Shown here piece after piece: positions 54,020-63,650 of a DNA stretch of 64,000 nt (within the stretch, counting starts at the first letter, position 1; each line of letters starts with the position of its first letter). Below the pieces are notes generated by a model. It made no database searches, was not told the DNA's origin, and saw only the letters and a program-made list of their open reading frames with translations. Where the stretch lies: contig CAWJUH010000003.1 in the NCBI GenBank assembly GCA_963846005.1, positions 1,240,001 through 1,304,000 on the forward strand. Reading direction: 5' to 3'. The position numbers were made by a program, and so were the translations under genes. The stretch is from CAVSUR01 sp963846005 (GTDB lineage Bacteria; Actinomycetota; Actinomycetes; Streptosporangiales; Streptosporangiaceae).

Positions 54020-54216
54020 GGCCGACAGGGTAGACCAGGCCGGAGGCCGCCGCGGCCCGCGCCGTACCGCGGCCGGGGGGCGGCGCCGCCGCCGCGCCGG
54101 CGCCGTCCGGGGCGCGCCGGGCCCGGGCGGGCCGAGAGCGCCGCGGCGGTACTGATCGTGAAGTAGCGTTACCTGCAGCGCCCGCGCCCATTCCCGACCA
54201 AAGGCTGAATCCCCGG

Positions 54217-55068
54217 ATGCACGAGCCCTTCACGCTCCTGCTGTCGGTCTACGCAGGTGACCGGCCTGACTTCCTGCGGCGCGCGTTCGCCAGCGCGGTC
54301 ACCGAGCAGACGCTGCGGCCCGACCAGGTGGTGATCGTCCGGGACGGCCCGGTGGGCGCCGGGCTGGCTGCATGCCTGGACGAGCTGCGGGACGCCAGCC
54401 CGGTGCCGGTGACGTTCGTGCCGCTGGAGGTCAACCGCGGGCTCGGGCCCGCGCTGGACGCCGGGATCGCGGCCAGTCACCACGACGTGATCGCCCGGAT
54501 GGACGCTGACGACGTGGCCTTGCCGCACCGGTTCGCGGCCGAGCTGCCGCTGATCGAGCAGGCCGACATCGTCGGGGCCGGGCTGCTGGAGTTCACCGGG
54601 GACACCGACTGCATCGTCGGCCGCCGGGTGCCGCCGGTCGGCCAGGAGCACATCTGCCGGTACGCCCGGATGCACGACCCGTTCAACCACCCGACCGTGG
54701 TGTACCGGCGGCGGGCCGTGCTGGCGGCCGGCGGCTACGGCGACCTGCCGCTGATGGAGGACTACGCGCTGTTCGCCCGGATGCTGCAGGGCGGGGCCCG
54801 GGCGGTCAACGTCACCGAGCCGCTGGTCTTCTACCGCGTCGGGGAGATGGCCTTCAGGCGGCGCGGCGGGACCGGGCTGCTGCGCTCGGAGCTGCGGCTG
54901 CAGCGCGAGTTCCGGCGCCGCGGCTTCACCACCCGCGCCGAGTTCGCCCGTAACATCGCGGTGCGCGGCGGCTACCGGCTCATCCCGTGGTGGTGCCGCC
55001 GGGCGGTCTACGGCCCGCTGGTGGCGCGCTTCACCCACCGCGGCGCCCCGGAGCCGGTGCGGCCGTGA
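54217..55068 (+). CDS. Family 2 glycosyltransferase
   Basis: 283 residues. GT-A fold: FTLLLSVYAGDRPDFLRRA, VVIVRDGP, a DxD-type VIARMDADDVALPHRF and the acceptor-side LPLMEDYALFARMLQGGA. Resembles AmsE-like galactosyl/rhamnosyl transferases. ATG 54217. The stop overlaps the glf start (GTGA). First gene of the galactan operon; it could add the priming sugar. Confidence 0.88.
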   Translation: MHEPFTLLLSVYAGDRPDFLRRAFASAVTEQTLRPDQVVIVRDGPVGAGLAACLDELRDASPVPVTFVPLEVNRGLGPALDAGIAASHHDVIARMDADDVALPHRFAAELPLIEQADIVGAGLLEFTGDTDCIVGRRVPPVGQEHICRYARMHDPFNHPTVVYRRRAVLAAGGYGDLPLMEDYALFARMLQGGARAVNVTEPLVFYRVGEMAFRRRGGTGLLRSELRLQREFRRRGFTTRAEFARNIAVRGGYRLIPWWCRRAVYGPLVARFTHRGAPEPVRP

Positions 55069-56237
55069 TCGCCGACCTCGTCATCGTCGGGTCGGGCTTC
55101 TTCGGCCTGACCGTCGCCGAGCGGTGCGCCCGCGACCTCGGCCTCGGCGTGCTGGTCATCGACCGGCGGCCGCACATCGGCGGCAACGCCTACTCCGAGC
55201 CCGAGCCGCGGACCGGCATCGAGGTCCACCGCTACGGCGCGCACCTGTTCCACACCTCCAACGCCCGGGTGTGGGAGTACGCGAACCGGTTCACCGCGTT
55301 CACCGGCTACCAGCACCGGGTGTTCTCGGTGTACAAGGGGCGGGTCTACCCGCTGCCGATCAACCTCGGCACGATCTGCGAGTACTTCGGCCAGGTGATG
55401 TCGCCGGACGAGGCCAGGGCGCTGGTGGCCGGCCAGGCGGCCGAGGCCGGCCCGGGCCCGGCGGCGAACCTGGAGCAGAAGGCCATCTCGCTGATCGGCC
55501 GCCCGCTGTACGAGGCGTTCATCCGCGGCTACACCTACAAGCAGTGGCAGACCGACCCGGTGAACCTGCCGGCCGAGGTCATCACCCGGCTGCCGGTCCG
55601 CTACACCTTCGACAACCGCTACTTCAGCGACACCTACGAGGGGCTGCCCGCCGACGGCTACACCCGCTGGCTGGAGCGGATGGCCGACCACGCCAAGATC
55701 GAGGTCCGGCTCGGCACCGAGTTCGAGTCGATGCGCGCGGACCTGGTCGGCCAGGTCCCGGTGGTCTACACCGGGCCGCTGGATGCCTACTTCGGCTACG
55801 CCGCGGGCGAGCTGGGCTGGCGCACCCTGGACTTCGAGACCGAGGTGCTGGCTACCGGGGACTTCCAGGGCACCCCGGTGATGAACTACGCCGACTCCGA
55901 TGTCCCGTACACCCGGATCCACGAGTTCCGGCACTTTCATCCCGAGCGGGACTGGTACCCGGCCGACCAGACGGTGATCATGCGCGAGTACTCGCGGTTC
56001 GCCCGGCGCGGCGACGAGCCCTACTACCCGATCAACACCGCGCAGGACCGCGAGCGCTTGCTGGCCTACCGGGAGCTGACCGCCGGGGAGGCCGGCGTGC
56101 TATTCGGCGGCCGGCTCGGCACCTACCAGTACCTGGACATGCACATGGCCATCGGATCCGCGCTCAGCATGTACGACAACCGGCTGCGCCCGCACTTCAC
56201 CCGCGGCGCCCCGCTCACCCGAGGTGGCGACAAGTGA
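55065..56237 (+). CDS. glf: UDP-galactopyranose mutase
   Basis: 390 residues from GTG 55065. The FAD-binding start VIVGSGFFGLTVAERCA, the glf signature IGGNAYSEPE, RYGAHLFHTSN, KQWQTDPVNLP and the C-terminal GRLGTYQYLDMHMAIGSAL are intact. It converts UDP-galactopyranose to UDP-galactofuranose, the donor for the transferase encoded next. Overlaps both neighbours by 4 bp. Confidence 0.97.
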   Translation: MIADLVIVGSGFFGLTVAERCARDLGLGVLVIDRRPHIGGNAYSEPEPRTGIEVHRYGAHLFHTSNARVWEYANRFTAFTGYQHRVFSVYKGRVYPLPINLGTICEYFGQVMSPDEARALVAGQAAEAGPGPAANLEQKAISLIGRPLYEAFIRGYTYKQWQTDPVNLPAEVITRLPVRYTFDNRYFSDTYEGLPADGYTRWLERMADHAKIEVRLGTEFESMRADLVGQVPVVYTGPLDAYFGYAAGELGWRTLDFETEVLATGDFQGTPVMNYADSDVPYTRIHEFRHFHPERDWYPADQTVIMREYSRFARRGDEPYYPINTAQDRERLLAYRELTAGEAGVLFGGRLGTYQYLDMHMAIGSALSMYDNRLRPHFTRGAPLTRGGDK

Positions 56238-58276
56238 CCGACCAGACCCCGGAATCAGCCCCCCGCGTGCTGCAGCGGGTGGTGTTCCCCGGCGCCGACC
56301 TCGACGTCGTCCCGCTGTACGTGGAGACGAACATGGAGCGCGGCGCGGCCGAGCTGGCCGCCGAGCTGACCGCCGAGGAGCTCGGCCAGACCGCGCCGGT
56401 GCCGAGCTTCACCGCCGGCCCCGCGACGGCTGCGGCGGGCGAGAACCAGACCAGCGTGCGGTTCGGCGACCGGCTGCCCGCCGAGCTGGCCGCCGCGACC
56501 GAGCCGCGCCGGGCCGCCATCGTCAACGCCGGCTGCCGGGCCTCGTTCGCCACCTACTTCAGCGCGTTCCCGGCCAGCTACTGGCGGCGGTGGACCACCC
56601 TGCAGTCGGTGACGCTGCGGATGCGGGTCGGCGGCGAGGCCACCGTGATCTTGTACCGGTCCGGCGCCCGCGGGCACAGCCACACGCTGGAGACGATCAG
56701 GGTCGACGCCGACGAGCCGGTCACCATCGAGCGGACGCTGCCGCTGACGCACTTCATCGACGGCGGCTGGTACTGGTTCGACATCGTGGCCGGCCACCGG
56801 GACGCGCTGCTGCTGTCTGCGGAGTGGCTCACGCTCGGCCCCGCAGCGCCGTCCGGGCGGCTGTCGGCCGGGATCACCACGATGAACCGGCCCGAGTTCG
56901 TGCTCGACCAGCTGCGCACCCTGGGCGATGCCCCGGCGGTGCTGGAGCTGCTGGATGCGCTGTACATCATCGACCAGGGCAGCAACAAGGTCCGCGAGCA
57001 CCCGGACTTCGCCGACGCGGCGAAGAAGCTCGGCGACCGGCTGCAGGTCATCGAGCAGGACAACCTGGGCGGCTCGGGCGGCTTCTCCCGGACCATGGCC
57101 GAGACGCTGCGGGCGGGCGACAGCGACTACGCGCTGCTGCTCGACGACGACATCACCCTGGATCCCGAGGGCATCCTGCGCGCGGTCACCTTCGCCGACC
57201 TGGCCAAGGTGCCGACGATCGTCGGCGGCCACATGTTCAGCCTCTACGACCGGTCGATCCTGAATGCCTTCGGGGAGACGATCGCGGCCGGCACGTGGTG
57301 GTGGGAGCACGCGGTCAACACCAAGCCGCGGCACGACTTCGGCCGCCGCAACCTGCGCAACACCCCGTGGATGCACCGCCGGATCGACTCCGACTACAAC
57401 GGCTGGTGGATGTGCCTGATCCCGGTCAGGGTCATCGACGAGATCGGGCTGGCGCTGCCGATCTTCATCAAGTGGGACGACGCCGAGTACGGGCTGCGCG
57501 CCCGCGACCACGGCTACCCGACCGTGTCCATGCCCGGGGTGGCCGCCTGGCACGTGACCTGGCAGGACAAGAACGACGGGCTGGACTGGCAGTCGTACTA
57601 CCACAACCGGAACCGGATCATCACCGCGCTGCTGCACTCGCCCCGGCCGCACGGCGGGCGGGTGGTGGCGGAGAGCGCCGAGCGGCAGCTGCAGAACCTG
57701 CTGTCCATGCAGTACTCGACCGCGGCGCTGCGGCTGCTGGCCATCGAGGACGTGCTGGCCGGGCCGCAGGCGCTGCACGGCGACCTGCGCACCAAGATGA
57801 CCCAGCTGCGGGAGGTGCGGCAGCGGTACGGCGACGCCCGCGGCCAGGCTGACCTGGACAGCTTCCCGCCGCCGCGGCGCAAGCCCCCGGCCCACCGCGC
57901 GGGCACGCCGACCAGCAAGCTCACCCTGCTGGCCAAGGTCGCGGCCGGCGCGCTGCACCAGTTCAGGACGCCGCGGCCGGGTGCTCGGCAGCGGCCCCAG
58001 GTGGCGCTGCCCTACATGGAGGCCCGCTGGTGGGTGCTGTCCAAGCTGGACAGCGCGGTGGTGTCGTCGGCCGACGGGGCCAGCGCCGCGTGGTACCAGC
58101 GTGACCGCGAGCTGGCCGCTGACCTCGGCCGCCGCAGCGCGGCGGTGCACGCCCGGCTGTACCGCGAGTGGCCGGAGCTGGCGGCCCGCTACCGCGAGGC
58201 GGCCGGGGACCTGACCTCGCCGCGGCAGTGGGACCAGACCTTCGGGGCGGCGCCCGGGGAGCCCGGCGGCCGGTGA
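56234..58276 (+). CDS. glfT2: Galactofuranosyltransferase GlfT2
   Basis: 680 residues from GTG 56234, overlapping the glf stop. An N-terminal beta-sandwich is followed by the GT-A domain with AGITTMNRPEFVLDQLRTLG, NLGGSGGFSRTM, the metal site LLDDDITL, the catalytic IKWDDAEYGLRARDHG and the metal His in AAWHVTWQDKND. The C-terminal helical domain is that of the tetramerising GlfT2 family, which polymerises alternating beta-1,5/1,6 galactofuranose. All catalytic residues present. Confidence 0.96.
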   Translation: MTDQTPESAPRVLQRVVFPGADLDVVPLYVETNMERGAAELAAELTAEELGQTAPVPSFTAGPATAAAGENQTSVRFGDRLPAELAAATEPRRAAIVNAGCRASFATYFSAFPASYWRRWTTLQSVTLRMRVGGEATVILYRSGARGHSHTLETIRVDADEPVTIERTLPLTHFIDGGWYWFDIVAGHRDALLLSAEWLTLGPAAPSGRLSAGITTMNRPEFVLDQLRTLGDAPAVLELLDALYIIDQGSNKVREHPDFADAAKKLGDRLQVIEQDNLGGSGGFSRTMAETLRAGDSDYALLLDDDITLDPEGILRAVTFADLAKVPTIVGGHMFSLYDRSILNAFGETIAAGTWWWEHAVNTKPRHDFGRRNLRNTPWMHRRIDSDYNGWWMCLIPVRVIDEIGLALPIFIKWDDAEYGLRARDHGYPTVSMPGVAAWHVTWQDKNDGLDWQSYYHNRNRIITALLHSPRPHGGRVVAESAERQLQNLLSMQYSTAALRLLAIEDVLAGPQALHGDLRTKMTQLREVRQRYGDARGQADLDSFPPPRRKPPAHRAGTPTSKLTLLAKVAAGALHQFRTPRPGARQRPQVALPYMEARWWVLSKLDSAVVSSADGASAAWYQRDRELAADLGRRSAAVHARLYREWPELAARYREAAGDLTSPRQWDQTFGAAPGEPGGR

Positions 58277-59964
58277 GCTCGCCGGCGGACGGGCGCAGCG
58301 CCGCCACCGCCCCGGCAGGCGGGACGGGCGCGGCGCCCGGTCCTGCGCGCCCCGAGGCCGCTGCGCCCGGTCCCGTCCCGCCGGAGCCGGGCCGGGCCGG
58401 GCCGCCGGGCCGCCGCACGGCGGTCGCCTGGCTGGCCCCGGCCGCCGCGGCGGCGGTGATGGCCGGGCTCGGCGTGTGGGGGCTGGCCCGGGGCTCCTCG
58501 ATGGGCAACGACGAGGTGGCGACCCGGTGGGCCGCGCTGCTGCCGGTGCCCCGGCTGCTGCGCCTGCTCGGCAACCTCGACGCCGTGCACGGGCTGTACT
58601 ACCTGCTGATGCACGGCTGGGTGGCATTGGGCTCCAGCCCGCTGGTGCTGCGCATCCCGTCGGTCGCCGCCGCGGTCGCGGCGGTCGCGCTGACCGTGGT
58701 CATCGGCCGCCGGCTGACCGGGTCGGCGTGGGCCGGGCTGACGGCCGGGCTGATCATGGCCCTGACCCCGGTGATCAGCTACTACGCGCAGACCGCCCGC
58801 TCTTACGCGATGGTGCTGGCGTGCGTGCTCGCCGCCACGCTGGTGCTGCTGCGCGCGCTGGACGCCGAGCCGGGGGCTGAGCCGGCGGGCGAGCCGGGGG
58901 CGGCCGCCGGGCCGGCGGCCCGGACAGCAGCGCGCGCGGCGCAGCGCTGGTGGATCGGGTACGGCGTGCTGGTGGCGGTCGGCGGCTACCTGAACGAGAT
59001 GGCGCTGCTCGTGCTCGCGGCGCACGCGGTCACCGTGCTGCTGGCCCGGCGCGGCGCGGCGGTGCGGCGCCGGTGGCTCACGGCGGCCGTGGCGAGCACG
59101 GTCGCCGTGCTGCCGCTGATGCTGGTCAGCGCGCGCGAAGACCGGGCGGTCGGCTGGATCCCGCGGCCGGGCCCGCACGACCTGGTGGTGCTGTTCCACG
59201 ACTACTTCGGCGTGGACCGGTACGCCGCGCTGCTGGTGGCGGCCTGCGCCGTGCTCGCGGTGCTGCCGGGGCGGGGCGGGGCGGGCCGGTGGTGGCGGCA
59301 GGGCGGGGTGTCGCTGCCGTCGGTCGCCGCGCCGCTGCTGGTGGTGCCGGCCGGGCTGCTGCTGGCCGAGTCGCTGGTCGGCCAGCCGCTCTACGTCGAC
59401 CGGTACGTGCTGTACGGCGAGGCGGGCGCCGCGCTGCTGGCCGGGGCCGGGGCGCACCGGGCGGGCCGCTGGCTGGCCAGCCGGGCCGGCTGGCCCGCGC
59501 TCGCCGCGGGGCCAGCCGCCGCGGTGTGCCTGGGCGCCCTGCTGCTGCAGCTCGGCGCGCAGCAGCATGAGCGCACCCCGCAGAGCCGGATGTATGACTT
59601 CGGCGGCCCGTCCCGCTACGTCGCCGCCCGGGCCCGGCCCGGCGACGGGATCTTGTACTTCGGGCCGTTCTTCCGCAAGGCGGAACTGGGCTACCCGCCC
59701 GACTTCCGCAAGGTGGACGACTTCGCGGTGGCCAGGACGCCGCTGGAGGCCGGCACGTTCCAGGGCACCGACCAGCCGTTCGCGGCGGTCCGGCCGCTGA
59801 TGCTGCGCCGGGCCCGGATCTGGGTGCTCGGCCGGGACCCGTCGCCCGGGCTCAGCTGGAAGCCGCTGCGGGAGGAGAGCCAGCTGCTGGGGCGGTACTT
59901 CACCCGGATCGCCCGGCGGCACTTCCGCGGCATCACCGTGACGCTCTGGCGGCGCCGCGGATAA
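58273..59964 (+). CDS. GT39/ArnT-like membrane glycosyltransferase
   Basis: 563 residues from GTG 58273, overlapping the glfT2 stop. An N-terminal Pro/Ala tail precedes 10-12 membrane segments. The motif SMGNDEVATRWAALL after TM1 carries the acidic residue used by polyprenyl-phosphate-sugar GT-C enzymes. YYAQTARSYAMVLA matches the GT39-like conserved periplasmic turn. A C-terminal soluble domain (~430-560) follows. It probably adds a lipid-linked sugar to the galactan outside the membrane (inference). Confidence 0.85.
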   Translation: MSSPADGRSAATAPAGGTGAAPGPARPEAAAPGPVPPEPGRAGPPGRRTAVAWLAPAAAAAVMAGLGVWGLARGSSMGNDEVATRWAALLPVPRLLRLLGNLDAVHGLYYLLMHGWVALGSSPLVLRIPSVAAAVAAVALTVVIGRRLTGSAWAGLTAGLIMALTPVISYYAQTARSYAMVLACVLAATLVLLRALDAEPGAEPAGEPGAAAGPAARTAARAAQRWWIGYGVLVAVGGYLNEMALLVLAAHAVTVLLARRGAAVRRRWLTAAVASTVAVLPLMLVSAREDRAVGWIPRPGPHDLVVLFHDYFGVDRYAALLVAACAVLAVLPGRGGAGRWWRQGGVSLPSVAAPLLVVPAGLLLAESLVGQPLYVDRYVLYGEAGAALLAGAGAHRAGRWLASRAGWPALAAGPAAAVCLGALLLQLGAQQHERTPQSRMYDFGGPSRYVAARARPGDGILYFGPFFRKAELGYPPDFRKVDDFAVARTPLEAGTFQGTDQPFAAVRPLMLRRARIWVLGRDPSPGLSWKPLREESQLLGRYFTRIARRHFRGITVTLWRRRG

Positions 59965-60010
59965 CGGCCGGCCGCACCGCGGGCCGCCCGCCGCGGGCCG
60001 CCCGCCGGCG

Positions 60011-60060
60011 GCGTCGCCGCGGGTGTCAGTGGCCGGCGTCGCCGCGGGTGTCAGTGGCCG
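60011..60060. repeat. Exact 25-bp tandem duplication at a gene end
   Basis: 60011-60035 and 60036-60060 are identical. The duplication includes the stop codon of the minus-strand lipoprotein gene (60051-60053), so the gene end and the first bases after it are repeated. Confidence 0.9.
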
Positions 60061-60743
60061 GTGCTGAGGCCGCCCGGCCGGAACGCCCGCGCGGTCACGG
60101 TGACCGCGGCGTCCCACCGGGCCTTCTGGCTGGCGGGGTACTTCCAGAACAGGGTGTCGATCGCGCCCGGCCCGACCACGTCGCGCTGGTAGATGATCGT
60201 GCCGCCGCCGTCCGCGTAGCCGCTGACCGTGACCACGTTCCCGGTGATGGCGCGATAGGTCACGTTCATGGACCGCGCCACCGCGGCCTCGTCCTGGCCG
60301 GGCGAGAGCCCGGCTATGTTGTTGACCCCGTACGCGGCCAGCGTGACCCGGCCGTCCGGGGTGTTCCAGCCCTGCCCGTCGCCATCCGCCGGCGGCGGCT
60401 GCACGCGGAACGACGCCGGGCGCAGCGTGCTGAACCCGAAGCGCGGGTTGGCGTACCGGCGGTAGCTCAGCGCTACCGTGCCGCCGGTCCCGCCCGCGCC
60501 GGACCCGGCGGTGCCGTCCGGGCTGGCCGGACCGCCCGGGCGGGCCGCAGCGCCCGGGCTGGCGGAGGCGGACCGGGCGCGGCCCGGGGCCGGGGACCGG
60601 GCCGCGGAGGCGGTGGCGGTGCGCGGATGGGACGGCGTGCTGACCGGGCCGGCGGAGGAGCCGGCCGAGTTCGAGCACCCGGCCGCGGCCGCGCCGATCG
60701 CGGCGATCAGGGCCAGCCGGAAACTGCCGGTACAAAACCTCAC
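60051..60743 (-). CDS. Lipoprotein of unknown function
   Basis: 230 residues. Lipoprotein signal RLALIAAIGAAAAGC with Cys at ~23, then a ~60-residue Ser/Pro/Ala/Gly linker. The globular part (SYRRYANPRFGFSTLRPASF to the end) resembles surface proteins with PsbP/LpqN-like folds. GTG 60743. Convergent with the GT39-type gene. No enzymatic motif seen. Confidence 0.78.
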   Translation of the reverse strand: MRFCTGSFRLALIAAIGAAAAGCSNSAGSSAGPVSTPSHPRTATASAARSPAPGRARSASASPGAAARPGGPASPDGTAGSGAGGTGGTVALSYRRYANPRFGFSTLRPASFRVQPPPADGDGQGWNTPDGRVTLAAYGVNNIAGLSPGQDEAAVARSMNVTYRAITGNVVTVSGYADGGGTIIYQRDVVGPGAIDTLFWKYPASQKARWDAAVTVTARAFRPGGLSTGH

Positions 60744-60850
60744 GCGTCCATCATCCCCAATCGGCCCGGTGCTGTCCGGTACGGCGCGCGTCCCGGCCCG
60801 GCCGCCGGCGCCGCCCGCTCGCCGAACCGGGCCCCGAGCCGAACCGGCCG

Positions 60851-61603
60851 CTAGCCGAACCGGGCGGCCAGCGCGCGGAACAGCGGCGGCGCCGCCCCGT
60901 GCAGCCAGGCCGGGAAGCGCAGCCAGCCGGGCACGAACACCACCCGCCGGTCGTCGCGCGCGGCGGCCACGATCGCCTCGGCCACCCGCTCGGCCGGGAC
61001 CGGGACCGGCCTGCGCCGGTCATAGGGCCGGCCGCGGCGCTCGAAGAAGGGCGTGTCGACCACGCCGGGCACGACCAGCGACACCCCCACCCCGCGCCCG
61101 GCCAGCTCGTAGCCGAGGCTCTCGGCGAAGTAGCCCAGGCCGCCCTTGGCCGCCGAGTACGCGGCCTCGCCGCGCACACCGGTCGTACCGGCCACCGACG
61201 ACACCAGCACCACCCGGCCGTGCCCGCGGGCCACCATGCCGGGTACCAGCAGGGCCGCGAGCTGGATCGGCGCGGTCAGGTTGACCGCCACCAGATCCTG
61301 CGCGGCGCCGGGGCGGAGCTCGCCGATCGGGCCGGCCCACCCGGCCCCGGCGTTGCTGACCAGCAAATCGACCCGGCCGGCGGCGGCCAGCGCCGCCTGC
61401 GCCAGGGCCTGTGCCCCGCCGGGCGCGGCCAGGTCGGCGCGCAGCGGCGTGCCGCCGGTCTCGGCGGCGACGGCAGCGAGCCGGTCCTCGTCGCGGCCGG
61501 CGATCAGCGTCCGGGCGCCGGCCCGGGCCAGCAGCCGCGCGGCGGCCGCGCCGATGCCCGAGGATCCGCCGGTGACCAGCGCCACGCTGCCGTCGAGCCG
61601 CAT
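60851..61603 (-). CDS. Short-chain dehydrogenase/reductase
   Basis: 250 residues from ATG 61603. Complete SDR: cofactor turn VTGGSSGIGAAAARLLARAG, NAGAGWAG, catalytic Ser in VVLVSSVAGT and YSAAKGGLGYF (Tyr and Lys). NADP preference is likely because no acidic residue follows strand 2 (AGRDEDR). The open frame extends far upstream, but the ATG at the fold start is preferred. Substrate unknown. Confidence 0.9.
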   Translation of the reverse strand: MRLDGSVALVTGGSSGIGAAAARLLARAGARTLIAGRDEDRLAAVAAETGGTPLRADLAAPGGAQALAQAALAAAGRVDLLVSNAGAGWAGPIGELRPGAAQDLVAVNLTAPIQLAALLVPGMVARGHGRVVLVSSVAGTTGVRGEAAYSAAKGGLGYFAESLGYELAGRGVGVSLVVPGVVDTPFFERRGRPYDRRRPVPVPAERVAEAIVAAARDDRRVVFVPGWLRFPAWLHGAAPPLFRALAARFG

Positions 61604-61686
61604 GGCGCCCCACTCTGGCCCGGCCGGGCCCGCCGCGCAAGGCGGCGCCGCGGCGCCCGCCCGGCGGGCGCGGAGCGGCGCGGGTG

Positions 61687-62097
61687 TCAGGCGGGAGCGG
61701 CGGTCTTCTCCCCGGCCCGCGCGTTCTCCGCGGACCAGCAGCGGACGATGTCGCGCATCGACAGCAGCCCGGCCACCTCGCCGTTCTCCAGCACGACCAG
61801 GTGCCGGAACCCGCCCTTGACCATCGTCTCGGCGGCGCGGTCCAGCGTCCAGTCCGGGGCGGCGAAGACCACGGCAGAGGTCCGGTGCTCGGCGACCAGC
61901 TCGCTGTCGGGGTCCTGGCCGGAGCCGACCGAGTCGAGCACGTCGCGCTCGGTCAGGATGCCGATGCCCGCCTGGTCGTGGTCGGTGACCACGGCCGCGC
62001 CCACCCGCTGCTTGGACATCAGCCGTGCCGCCTCGCGCAGGGTGTGCGCGGGACCGATGCTCAGGACCACCCGGGTCATGCCGTCCCGTACTTTCAT
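61687..62097 (-). CDS. Tandem CBS-domain protein
   Basis: 136 residues from ATG 62097 (AAGG upstream). Two CBS motifs: TLREAARLMSKQRVGAAVVT with GILTERDVLDSV, and TLDRAAETMVKGGFRHLVVL with GLLSMRDIVRCW. A stand-alone Bateman module that senses adenosine nucleotides in known members. Neighbours give no clear partner. Confidence 0.9.
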   Translation of the reverse strand: MKVRDGMTRVVLSIGPAHTLREAARLMSKQRVGAAVVTDHDQAGIGILTERDVLDSVGSGQDPDSELVAEHRTSAVVFAAPDWTLDRAAETMVKGGFRHLVVLENGEVAGLLSMRDIVRCWSAENARAGEKTAAPA

Positions 62098-62266
62098 GCG
62101 CACCACCTTCTTCCCGGCCAGCCCGGCCGCGCCCGGGCCCCGGGGGGCCAGCCGGGCAAGCCTGCTTGTGAACATGTGACTGGTCCTGCCTAGCATCCAT
62201 GCCCGCGGGGCCCGGGGCAAGACCCGGAGCGTGAACGGGCCGGTATGCGCGGATAAGCCCCGCGGG

Positions 62267-63067
62267 TCAGGGCCGGCCGTCCCCGCCGTCGCGCAGCAGG
62301 CTGAGCACCTGCTCGTGCAGCACCCCGTTGGTGCATACCGCGCTGCCGCCGTCCGGCCGGGGCTCGCCGTCCAGGTCGGTGAACACCCCGCCGGCCTCGG
62401 TGACGATGACCTGCAGCGCGGCCAGGTCCCACAGCGAGACCTCCGACTCCGCGGAGATGTCCGCCGCGCCCTCGGCGACCAGCATGTGCGACCAGAAGTC
62501 GCCGTAGGCGCGGGTCCGCCACACCTTGGCGGCCAGGTCGAGGAACTGCGGCAGCCGCCCGCTGGCCGTCCAGGTGGACAGGCCCGAGTACGACAGCGAG
62601 GCGTCCGCCAGGTCAGAGACGCCCGACACCCGGCAGGCCGAGGCCCGGGACAGGCTGCGCCCGGTCCAGGCCCCGCCGCCCTGCCCGGCCCACCAGCGCC
62701 GGCCGAGGGCGGGCGCGGAGACCACCCCGACCATGACCGCGCCCTCGGCCATCAGCCCGATCAGCGTGGCCCACACCGGGACGCCGCGCACGTAGTTCTT
62801 GGTCCCGTCGATCGGGTCGATGACCCAGCAGCGCGGGCTGGTGCCGATCTTCCCGTACTCCTCGCCCAGCATCGCGTCCCGCGGCCGGGCCCGGGACAGC
62901 ACGTGCCGCAGCGATTCCTCGGTGGCGAGGTCGGCGTCGCTGACCGGCGTCAGGTCGGGCTTGGCCGTCACGCTCAGGTCGAGCGCCCGGAACCTGCGCA
63001 TCGTGATGTCGTCCGCCGCGTCCGCCAGAACGTGGGCGAATCGCAGATCATCGTCATACCCGGCCAT
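62267..63067 (-). CDS. hisN: Histidinol-phosphatase-type inositol monophosphatase (HisN-like)
   Basis: 266 residues. IMPase-family metal sites: GEEYG, WVIDPIDGTKNYVRG and the C-terminal SLWDLAALQVIVTEAGG. KPDLTPVSDADLATEE and the length fit the actinobacterial HisN, which removes phosphate from histidinol phosphate with Mg2+. Inositol-1-phosphatase activity cannot be excluded. No other his gene is in the window. Confidence 0.88.
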   Translation of the reverse strand: MAGYDDDLRFAHVLADAADDITMRRFRALDLSVTAKPDLTPVSDADLATEESLRHVLSRARPRDAMLGEEYGKIGTSPRCWVIDPIDGTKNYVRGVPVWATLIGLMAEGAVMVGVVSAPALGRRWWAGQGGGAWTGRSLSRASACRVSGVSDLADASLSYSGLSTWTASGRLPQFLDLAAKVWRTRAYGDFWSHMLVAEGAADISAESEVSLWDLAALQVIVTEAGGVFTDLDGEPRPDGGSAVCTNGVLHEQVLSLLRDGGDGRP

Positions 63068-63154
63068 GGCGGGAACCTATCGCTTGGCGTGCCGCCCGCG
63101 CGGCAGATGATCGGCAACCGGCCGGCCCGCGCCGGCCCGCGCCGGGCGGCCCGG

Positions 63155-63547
63155 TCAGGACGGCGCGTCCGGCTGGTAGCGGGCGGCGAGCTCGCGGTGC
63201 TGGGCAGCGTTCGCGGCCAGCTCGTCCGGCGAGACCCGGGCGGCCAGGTTCTCGTCGTTCCCGGCCCACCCCGCGGCCTTCTCGGCCAGCTCGGCCTGCC
63301 GCACGTGCCCGGCGGCCGCCCACTCGCGGCATTGCGGGCAGGTCACCGACTCCGGCGTCCTGGAGGTGTCAGCCAGCGGATGCTGCTGCCCGCAGCCGGT
63401 GGTCACGGCGGGCGGCGCGTCCACGGCCAGGCCCGCGCCCTCGGCGAGCAGGTTGCGGTAGTAGCCCACGCCGAAGATCACATCCCGCTCGACGTGCACA
63501 GTGCGCCCGGGCGCGGGATCGGCCGCCGCGGGTCCTGACTCGGTCAT
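63155..63547 (-). CDS. Small cytosolic protein with CGQQH...CPQC motif, unknown function
   Basis: 130 residues. Two Cys pairs or a Cys/His set (GCGQQH at ~52 and TCPQCREW at ~69) could bind zinc. RTVHVERDVIFGVGYYRNLL near the start is well ordered; the rest is helical and Ala-rich. ATG 63547. No family recognised. Between hisN and rsgA on the same strand. Confidence 0.7.
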   Translation of the reverse strand: MTESGPAAADPAPGRTVHVERDVIFGVGYYRNLLAEGAGLAVDAPPAVTTGCGQQHPLADTSRTPESVTCPQCREWAAAGHVRQAELAEKAAGWAGNDENLAARVSPDELAANAAQHRELAARYQPDAPS

Positions 63548-63650
63548 GGCCTGCCTCGCTTCCGGTTCCGGCGCCGCCCGGCGCCGCCCGGCGGGCCGCC
63601 GTGGCTCAATTGTCAGCGACGCCCGGCCGGGCGGCCAGCCGGGCCCGCGG

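Noticed and set aside
58189..60735. An 848-codon minus-strand open frame
   Set aside because: Antisense shadow of the GT39-type gene and out of frame with the lipoprotein; extreme Arg/Gly/Pro content and no domain.
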